Origin: Polychytrium aggregatum
Lineage: Eukaryota; Chytridiomycota; Chytridiomycetes; Polychytriales
DNA length: 64,000 nt
Reading direction: 5' to 3'
Assembly: GCF_025602895.1 (NCBI RefSeq)
Contig: NW_026516211.1
Location: forward strand, 744,001 to 808,000
Under the pieces are notes generated by a model. The model saw nothing but the letters and a program-made list of their open reading frames with translations. It had not been told where the DNA came from and ran no database searches. The position numbers and the translations under genes were made by a program. Shown in pieces: positions 55,844 through 64,000 of this stretch (positions within the stretch are counted from its first letter, which is position 1; each line of letters begins with the position of its first letter).

Positions 55844-57655
55844 CTACTTCTTGCTCTTGTTGGCGTAGATGGTCTCGAGCTGCTGTGGAGTGAAACGCAG
55901 GGTCTTTTCCTTCAGCAGGGACACAATCTTCTCGTCGCTGGGGCGGGTTCCGTCGCCGCAGTGCACCCACTTCTTGGCCAAGCCTTGGTAGTCCTTGGTC
56001 ATCAGGAACCACCAGACCTCGGCGTAGTTGGTGCCCTGGAAGACAACGGCCTTCTCCTGGTGGTACTCGAGGCGCTTGGTGATGAACTCGCGAGGATGCT
56101 CGGTCCAGTGGCGGATGGCGTTCAGGTGGTGGGAGGCGTGATAGCCGTCGTTGTAGCAGTTTTTGTTGTAGTCCGAGGCAATGATGGTGATGGAGTTCTC
56201 GCGACCACCACCAAGAGGGTCGGAGCGCTCCAGGAAGGCATGCTGGACAAAGTTGCCCTGCATCATGCCAAAGCGAACCAGGTTGAAGGGGATGTAGAAG
56301 ACAAAGGCAGCCGACCAGACGCTGGGCGCCAGCAGCGTGCCAACGGTGTAGAGGGCAAAGACGCCGAGCTCGCCCAAGATGATGCCGATGGCAACATCGG
56401 TGCGGCGTCGCTGGTAGAAGAAGTTGGACAGAGTGAACATGCCTCCAAAGTAGAAGCTCAAAAAGTAGCTGGAAATGCGGCAAGGTGGTGGAAGAGAGGG
56501 CGACGGAGCCGACCAGGACACGGCAATTGCACAGTGGATACCAAGAAAGCGCATTAGCTTCATGTAACGGTCGATGGAAGCGCATCCATGGTCGTGCAGG
56601 GCGACGCTGCTTACTGGAGGAAGCCGATGAGCGAGTCACGCTGGTAAAACAGGGTGGTCGAGAGATCCTCAGGCGAGTTGTCGGTGGGATGGTGCATCTA
56701 ACGAGAACGGACGCATCAGCACAGAGCAGCCGGAACTCTTGCTCGATATATCTAGGAGGAGGGATGCGACGGCAGCTTTGGGTGTTGCAAGATTGGGACG
56801 AGTCCCGGCCGTGAGGGCACCCGCTCACCTTGACGTGGTGCCAGTAGTAGGTATACCAGGTCTGTCCAAAGAACGGGCCGAGGACAACGGGGATGATGTG
56901 GTTGCAGAGCTGGAACTGCGGCTTGAACAGGGGGCGATGCGAAGACACATGCAGAGCCAGGGTGTAGATCTCGGCAATGGAGGCAACAAAGAAGATGTGC
57001 ACAATAGCCTGGATCCAGCTGAAGCGCCAGAAGATCAGCAATGCGGCCGACGGAACGACGGTGAGGAGGCCACGGAAGGCCAAGTTGAAGACTGAAGCCG
57101 GTCAACACCCAGAGACGTCATGGCGAGCGTGGATACAGTCGAGCAGGCCCAGGGCGATCGGCATTGGATTGATTGCAGCGGCGCGAGCAGCCACCGAGGG
57201 ACGAAACAGACGAGAGCACGACCGATGATGGCAGAGAACGGTGTGTAGACGTCGAGGAAATGGATATGGGGGAGGAGGGCAGAGGATAATAACAATTGGG
57301 ATTGCACAATGATTAGTTGGTGCGTTAGTGTCTGGGGAGAGGATGTCGCTGGAGTATTGCTGGAGCGTCGGAATTGGTGGACAGGAGAGGCTCCCAGTGG
57401 GAGACGGCGGGAAATGGTCTGCCTTGACCTGGCGGCAACGCTCATACCTTTGAGGTCCCTGGGATCACGGATCATGGCAAAGACGAAGCGCTCGTAGAGG
57501 TTCGCGGGCTTGATGTCTTCGGGTCGATCGTTCTCGGCAATGACGGTCCACTTCTCCTCGAGGGCCTGCAGGACATTGTCGTCGGTGACCTTTTGGGCGA
57601 TCAGAGGAGTGGTTGATGCGACCTCATCGGCCGACTTGGCATCGCCACGGAGCAT
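55844..57655 (-). CDS. Fatty acid desaturase family protein
   Basis: Four exons. Exon 1 (57655-57448) starts MLRGDAKSADEV and ends YERFVFAMIRDPRDLK. Exon 2 (57091-56829) has hydrophobic helices (LLTVVPSAALLIFWRFSW, AIVHIFFVASIAEIYTLALH) and the first His region (LALHVSSHRPLF), ending TYYWHHVK. Exon 3 begins MHHPTDNSPEDLSTTLFYQR, completing HHVKMHH. Exon 4 runs YFLSFYFGGMFTLSNFFYQR, VGTLLAPSVWSAAFVFYIP, MMQGNFVQHAFLERSDP and the third His box GYHASHHLNAIRHW, ending LETIYANKSKK. These boxes bind the di-iron centre of membrane desaturases and hydroxylases in the ER. No cytochrome b5 domain is visible, so an external electron donor is expected. The substrate and position of desaturation cannot be told. 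An in-frame Met at 57697 would add 14 residues. Confidence 0.9.
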
Positions 57656-57697
57656 GATTTGGCTGAGAGGCGGGGTGCGAAAGGGGGGTGCGGGCAC

Positions 57698-58581
57698 AGA
57701 TGGTGCTGGCGACGAAACAGTGGTGCGGTCCGGGTCTTGAGAGCAGCCGGGACGGGATCAAAGCCAGTATGTTCCTGCGACTTGGAAGGCAACGATGGCT
57801 GGCTTGGGACGACAGATCAAGAGATCGTTGAGTTCTGGATTGGGCGAGTCACAGCCGCGGCGAGAACAGCAGGCACGAGGCGAGAGACGAGAGCGAGCGG
57901 GAGAGGAGAGACACAGACAGCACCCAGCGACGTTGCGGCTGTGCGTGTGGAGCAGACGATGAGGCGGACGAGACGCTGCGAGAAAGCACTTTCGGAGGGC
58001 CCTGGACGCAAGACAACCTGCGGCAAGCAGGACGTCGGCTATAAGTACTCGAAGGCGGTGGGAAGGCCGGCCGAGGACGCAGGGTGATCGCGGAGAGAGA
58101 GACCTCAGAATGACGCAGAGCGACGCCGCGGCTGGCCGTGGTGCGGCTGGCTGCAGTGTGGCCGGCCACAGCCTGCCTGTGGCTTGTTGCCCGACAAGGC
58201 GCCAGCACCACACAGCAGCCCACAGTGCATCCGCGGGTGACACACAGCGCCAGGCCCCCTGTCTGCACCCCGTGTGCGACCGCGGCATTTCCATATCCGG
58301 CAGCAGCGCGCGCGGTCAGTGTCATGGTCTCGGATTATCCGGGTTCCAGCGCCGCTCTCACGCGCGCCGTGCTCCGCCATTTGCGATTGGCCGGCGCCTC
58401 CGTCACCCGTGCGGCTCGATCCGGCCTCGATCCGGCGGCGATCTGCACTCGATCCGGCTTGTCTGGCTTTGCCCGCCAACGTGACCGGCTGCGCTTTCTT
58501 TTTTTTGGCCAGCACCCGCTGAATTGCATTGCATTGCATCGACCCGACAGCTCCCCGACAGCTCCCCGCATCGACCGAGCT
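57698..58581. promoter_or_regulatory. Divergent region, desaturase / UTP14
   Basis: About 900 bases between opposite start codons, assuming either desaturase start. A plus-strand TATAAG lies near 58041-58046, far from the UTP14 ATG. No supported gene. Confidence 0.4.
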
Positions 58582-61500
58582 ATGGCAAAGCCCAAGGGAC
58601 AGTCCAAGGGACAGCACGCTGCCGTTTCCAAACGGCCTGGTGGCGGCGTCAAGCCCACCAAATCCCATTCTGCACACTCCAAGCCCAAATCCAAACCGAG
58701 ATCTAAGCCTGGCGCAAAGTCAAAGTCCGGCAAATGGGACGTCTACGAGGCCTCGAGCGGCGAAGAGGACGACGGCCAGCCGCGGACCAAGAACTCCAGA
58801 AGCAGGCTGGAGAAGCGGCGAAATCTCGATGACGTTGAGGACATCAACCTCGACGTTGACCAAATCGACTCGGAGGATGACGAGGAAATCAGCGAGGACG
58901 AGGCCTTTGGAAGCAGCGATGAAGAAAAGTACGGGAGCTACTTTGCCCCCTCCAAGGTGACCACTCCATCATCGGATATCGCCGTGGTTTTCTGGGCAGG
59001 CGGGCTCCGGGGGTGTGGATGCCGCGCCTGCTTGTCGTCCAATACCCTCCGCATCGCACACACAACTTTTCTGGCATCTGCTCCTTCGCAAGCGAATATT
59101 CTATTCTGGCGCCGGCTGTCGATATTGACCGCGCTCGTTTGTTGCCCTCTAGTCTGCCAAGAAGAAGAAGAGTGTGCAACAGGAGCTTACTCTCGACGAG
59201 GATGAGCCCATGGGAGATGAGAGCGGCGGAGAACAGGCGCCTGGTGATAGCGACGGCGACAGCATCGAGGACGAAGAATTCGACGAAGAGACCATGATGA
59301 ACCTTTCCGATATGCTGGGCCCCTCGACCGCTCCCGTCCGGCCACCCACCGCGAGCTCCAAGCTCAAGGAGCAAATCGACCTGCTGCTCCCGAGTCGGCA
59401 CCGCGCTGGTGAGGACGATGAGGACGAGGGCCTGGACGATATCGATGGGCTGGACGAGGACGAAGATGGCGAGGATGAGGATGAAGATGATCACGATGAG
59501 GATGATCTCGATGAGGACGATGACTTCGATGATGATGAAGTGGACGACGAGGAAGAGGCCGAGCGCTCGCGGAGATCCAAGCGGCAGAAGCAGCTTGAGA
59601 AGGACTCGAGCATTGCCGACGAGCTTGGCGAGTTTGTCAACAAGCTCGGAAAGCACACCGTGCTCCCCACAAAGAAACGGCACATGTCCGAGATCACCGA
59701 GGCCTTTGAGGAGTCCGAGTACGCCATCAGCACCAGGGACAGCGCCGCAGATCTGGACTCTGGCTCTGCCAAAGCCAACCAGAAGCTCAACTTTGCCGAT
59801 ATGGTCGGCGTCCTGCAAGATACCACGGATTTTGGTGGCTTGAAGAAGCAGATCGAACAGCTGGAGACGCCCGTTGCTGTCCGAGACTCGCTGCACAAGG
59901 CTGCCACCCAGCAGGCTGCTGTCGTGTCGGCACCGCTGCCCAAGCGAGTCCAGGACCGCCTCACTCGCGAGGCTGCGTTTGCAGAGACCAAGAAGGACAT
60001 TTCCAAGTGGACCCCGATCATCAAGAAGAATCGGGAGGCCACCCATCTGCAGTTCCCCATGAATGAGCCTCCTGCACCTGGCGTATCCAGCAGTGGCCTT
60101 GTCAGCAAGTTTACGGTGAGTTGCGACAGCACGCTCGCAAGACAGCTCGATGGCCACCGGTCTCGCATGTGCAGCAACGCGATCGGTCATCTCACTTCTC
60201 TCCTTATGGCGCCTTGTCTCTCCGCACCAGCCCGAGACCGAGATGGAGAAGGAAATCCATCAAATCCTGGAGGAGTCGCAGTTGGTTGAGAAAAAACAAA
60301 AGGCCTTTGAGGATATGGAGCTCAACAAGGTCTCCAAGGAGGAGGTATGTGCCATTTCTCGTGATGTACCGAGCCCTGAGCTCAATGGCAGCGGACTCGC
60401 CCAGATTTGAGTGCTGATCGCCATTTCCCCCCCCCTTCCCTCGACTTGCTTCTTTCGACACACTGTCTCCGATTGGATTGGCATCAGCTCATGGCCCGCC
60501 GCGCGGAGCTGTCCAAGATGAGAAGCCTTTTGTTCTTTGAGGAACAAAAAGCCAAGCGTCTTGCCAAGATCAAGAGCAAGACCTACCGCAAGATCCTCAA
60601 GAAGGACAAGCTGAAGAAGCAGATGATGTCGATTGAGGAGCTGCACAAGCTGGATCCGCAGCTGGCAGCGGCCGAGCTTGAGAAGCTCGAAGCTGCCCGT
60701 GCCAAGGCATGTGGTCTGCTCTGCATCGTGACCTTTCCACCCGCCATGCCTGATTTGTTTCTTCAACGCCCTTGGAGGCACGCGCGTCTGACCTCCACAT
60801 TCCAATGATTTGTTCATATAGGAACGTGTCAGCATGCGCCATAAGAACACGGGCAAATGGGCAAAGTACATGCTCTCCTGGAACGATGTCGATGGCGAAG
60901 TAAGTTGTGGCCAGAGTTGCCGCGGCTGTGGTCGTGCCGATCGATGGGAGTCCCGCAGTGTGGATGATCTTGTAGTGGCTTTCGCTCTCGCCACCTCTGA
61001 CCAGCTTTGATTCGTCTGCTGCTGTGCCAAACTGTATCATCGCCGCGCATAGACCCGCCAAGCCTTGAACGAGCAGCTCAACAAGCACGAGGATCTCCGT
61101 AAGCGCATCACGGGCATTGACTCGGATGATTCGGACGCCTCGGATATCGCAGAGGACGACGACGACGCAGAAGGGTCCTTTGAGGACCGCGCCAAGGGCA
61201 GTGCTCTCGCTCGACTTGACCAACTGGAAAACGAGGTTGAGGACGCCGAGGCCCCCAAGAAGGGTGTCTTTGCCATGAAGTTTATGCAGCGCAACGTCGA
61301 GCAGCAGAAGCAAGAGGTTCAGCGCAAGATCGATCGCCTGCGTGCCGACATTGAAAGCGGTCGGTTCGAGAATGAAGACGAAGATGGCGATCTCGACTCG
61401 GACGATCGTGACTACGAGCTCGACAGCGACGATGAGCGAGCGCGCAGCGAGAAGCGAAAGGATAATGCCGCTGGCAAGATCGCCGCCGACGATGCTGGCC

Positions 61501-63587
61501 GAAAGACTGTCGCAGGAAATGCCGGCAGACTTTCGTATGGTGTGCAAACCAAGGTGGGTCTCGCTCTTGGCCGCTGAGGACGAGACAGCGTGGCTCTCGC
61601 CCTTGTTCGAGCAGTCCATTTCATGATCAAACTGGTTTCTGTTGCTCACTGACGATACAATCATTGTGGGCACGCAAACACAACCGCTGTGCATCGCATC
61701 TCGGACCTTTGTTCCAACTATGCCTTCAATAGTCGCGCTCGGGGCTGGAAATTATGAACGACGACGATGAAAACGAATTCACCTTTGATTCGAGCGGCCT
61801 GGTCGCTGGAGAAGGCCATTCACAGATCAAGCTGTCGGGCCCGGTCTCCATTGAAGCCAAGGCAATTGCGCAGAAGCCAATCTTTGAAGTCGATACCTTT
61901 GAAACCGAGGGTTTCTCGTTTGTGGGCCAGGCGAATAAGGCCAAGTTCGAGGCGCCCGTCACGAGCCTGCCCACCAAGGGCAAGGGCAGTCCACCCGAGC
62001 CCGTCGTGCTCGCGAAACCAGCATCGCAGAAAAAGTCCAAGCGCCTGCACGACCAGCTGGCCAAGACCGCCAGCCCCGCCGAGACGGCTCAGAGCGACGC
62101 TGTTTCTCGCACAAGCGCACCTTCTCGATCTGGCGAGCAAGACCAATCGGTATCGGACGTGAATCCCTGGCTTGCCTCAGACTCCAAGGCCATTCAGAAG
62201 AGCACCAAAGTCGCCAAGATCGACAAGAACACAGATCGTGCTGTCAAGGCTCTGGACAAGTTCTCCAAGGAGAAGAAGAAGGGCCAGCGGGATGCTGTCG
62301 AGGCACTTGAAGCCAGTCTCGAGATCGATATCAGCGGCCTGAAAGCCCTGGAAAGCACCTCAAAGAAGGGATCTGCTGCCAGTCCCTCCTTCGGGACCGG
62401 CCCGGCACACACTGGCGATCACGCTGCAGCCGACGCCGACGACCTCGCTGACGGCGATGCTGACACAGATGAGCCTGTTGATGCCGGATCGGCTGGTCGG
62501 ACGGCTGCAGACGCATCCAAGCGGAAGCGGAAACACCGGAAGGGTGGAAAGAAGGCTGCCACGGAGCAGTCTACCGACAGATCCGGTACCCTCGACAGCG
62601 ACGATGATGATGGGGACCACCAAGCTGACGCCGAGCAGTTGGAAATGGTGCACTCCAGCGACGCCTCCAGGCTCAGCCAGCATCAGATCATGCAGATGGC
62701 GTTTGCCAACGACGACGTGATGGCCGAGGTGAGTTGGTGGTAATCTTTGGCGATTGGGTTGGAGCGTGTCGACGCCGTTTCGTGGCGTTGGGAACCACCT
62801 GCTGCTGGTTCGTGGCTCATGAGGACCGGTCAGACTGACTAAAAAAGTCACCATTGCTGATTCAGGAGTTTGAGGACGAGAAACGCCGCTTCATTGACCG
62901 CGATGCGCCCAAGGACGTCGATTTGACCCTTCCTGGCTGGGTAAGTTGCCTGGCTCGAGCCGGCATCGACATTGGCATCAACATTGGCATCGCGCGCTCG
63001 ATCCTGGTTGCCAGGGTGCTCGTGCAGGATATCTGGCCATTTGCGTGACTGACCATTGATATTGCTCTGTTCCAGGGATCCTGGGGCGGCGAGGGTTTGA
63101 AGCGGAAACGCAATGTTGTGGTGCAGAAAGCCCGGCCCGGCACCGGCGTCGACCCGTCCACGCGCAAGGACTCCAAGCTCAAGCATGTCATCCTGAACGA
63201 GAAGCGCAACAAGAAGGTGGGCGACTGTTCTGCCCGTCGTTGCCCTGTGTGAACTCCCCCCTTCCCCTTGATTGGACTGTCTGTCACGAGCATGATCGAT
63301 AGATCAGATTGATCGGGTTGTGGTCGGGTTGTGGTCGGGTGGATAGACTAACCCTTCTCCATGACCGATGTCAGTCCCTCAAGCTGATGGCCTCCGAGGT
63401 CCCGCACGGCTTCGGCAACCGCGACCAGTACGAAAACGCAATGCGGCTGCCGCTTGGCCCAGAGTGGAACGCCCAGAGCTCGCACCTGGATCTCATCCGG
63501 CCAAGGATCCAGACCAAAGCTGGCGCCGTCATCCATCCGCTGGATTTCAAGCCGGCCTCCAAGAACAAATCGTCCAAAGCAAAGTAG
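58582..63587 (+). CDS. UTP14: UTP14, small-subunit processome component
   Basis: About ten exons. The N-terminus is Lys-rich (MAKPKGQSKGQHAAVSKRPG) then strongly acidic (DEDEDGEDEDEDDHDEDDLD). The conserved core includes ISKWTPIIKKNREATHLQFP, TEMEKEIHQILEESQLVEKK, FEEQKAKRLAKIKSKTYRKI then LKKDKL, ERVSMRHKNTGKWAKYMLSW, VNPWLASDSKAIQ, EFEDEKRRFIDRDAPKDVDL TLPGWGSWGGEG and a C-terminal ILNEKRNKK, MASEVPHGFGNRDQYENAMR, PLGPEWNAQSSH ending VIHPLDFKP. These are hallmark UTP14 segments. The protein belongs to the nucleolar U3 snoRNP/SSU processome, where it activates the DHR1 helicase during 18S rRNA maturation. The ATG at 58582 begins the basic N-terminus. Upstream in-frame codons are Ala/Ser/Arg-rich and promoter-like. 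Confidence 0.96.
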
Positions 63588-64000
63588 ACGAGCGGATTGC
63601 ATTCTCGGAGCCCCTGTCGGCGCCTGCTTCTTTCCTGTCCGCCCCTCACCTTCAATGGCGCTTTGCTTTCTCCACGGCGAAACTCGCTCTGCCCTCATCC
63701 CACCATCCTTGCGCCTCCCTGTCTCCGAATGCAATCGCGGTTACATCGCCAGTGTGGGTAACCCCAACACGACATTCATCACTTGACTCCCGTATGAGTC
63801 CGCGCATCAGCCGTGACATAGACGACCGGTGAATATTTATTCGAGGAAGAGGGGGGGGGAGAAGCCAACCTTGACACCGACTATTTTGATCTTGCAGTAT
63901 TCCTGGAGAGTCGATGCTGCCATCTCAGCAGCTGTCTGGATCGCAGCGCCTGGAGGACGGGTGATGAGGGCGTCGAGAGAACCACTCTGTTATCCTCGGT
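63588..64000 (-). other. Right edge: possible end of a minus-strand gene
   Basis: On the minus strand a splice-like AACAG near 63988 is followed by an open frame reading SGSLDALITRPPGAAIQTAA and EMAASTLQEYCKIKIVGVKV, about 63985-63865. An AATAAA (minus, about 63836-63841) follows. It looks protein-like but I do not recognise it, and I could not settle its stop codon. It may be the last exon of a gene continuing beyond the window. The stretch 63600-63830 holds the UTP14 3' UTR. Confidence 0.3.

Noticed and set aside
58889-60190. 433-residue minus-strand frame rich in Ile, Leu and Val
   Set aside because: It is the antisense shadow of the acidic Asp/Glu-rich part of UTP14. It has no domain and no splice logic.
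1-64000. Transposons, retroelements or virus-like genes
   Set aside because: No reverse transcriptase, transposase, integrase or capsid motif, and no long terminal or inverted repeats, were seen.

Overview
The window is a gene-dense, GC-rich stretch of fungal nuclear DNA. Genes are packed on both strands. Most are split by many short GT-AG introns, and I resolved several of these by keeping the reading frame in phase across exons. A homologue of the centrosome/basal-body protein CEP43 (FOP), an LRRC74-type leucine-rich-repeat protein and a cyclin-Y-type cyclin, together with a secreted M36 fungalysin, point to a zoosporic (flagellated) early-diverging fungus such as a chytrid. That assignment is an inference from gene content. 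I see no transposon, virus-like element, CRISPR array, tRNA or rRNA.

Layout, left to right. A mitochondrial aconitase (minus, 16 exons) stands head to head with a small LYR-motif protein (plus). Next come two secreted-protein genes on the plus strand: an uncharacterised HELIHGLGF zincin-like protein and an M36 fungalysin. An F-BAR protein with four SH3 domains, a cyclin-Y-like gene and the CEP43/FOP gene follow, all on the minus strand. A TM9SF (EMP70) nonaspanin is divergent from CEP43 and nearly abuts the LRRC74-like gene tail to tail. A COQ1 polyprenyl-diphosphate synthase, an F-box/LRR protein (minus), GOT1, ribosomal protein eS30 (minus), prohibitin-1 (minus), a polyglutamine-rich SAP-domain protein (minus) and a membrane-bound spermidine-synthase-like protein (minus) fill the middle. 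The right end holds an expansin-like secreted protein (minus), a TATDN1-type TatD nuclease (minus), a membrane-anchored glutathione-peroxidase-like protein, a fatty acid desaturase (minus) and UTP14. The last 400 bases may hold the end of another minus-strand gene.

The genes do not form one pathway. Three themes recur. Mitochondrial functions: aconitase, LYR protein, COQ1 and prohibitin. Secretory pathway and secreted hydrolases: TM9SF, GOT1, fungalysin, zincin-like protein and expansin-like protein. Basal core: eS30, UTP14, F-box protein and cyclin. Six gene pairs are head to head and probably share promoters. The three secreted-protein genes carry a TATA element about 60-75 bp before the ATG, which I did not find at that distance in the other genes I examined.

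The most distinctive sequence feature is that short tandem repeats, with units of about 4 to 17 bp, sit repeatedly inside introns of unrelated genes. I found no clearly new multi-gene system. The best leads are the zincin-like secreted protein, a glutathione-peroxidase relative that lacks the usual catalytic glutamine, the intron-repeat pattern, the micro-exons, and a repeat- and palindrome-rich 2.5 kb intergenic region.
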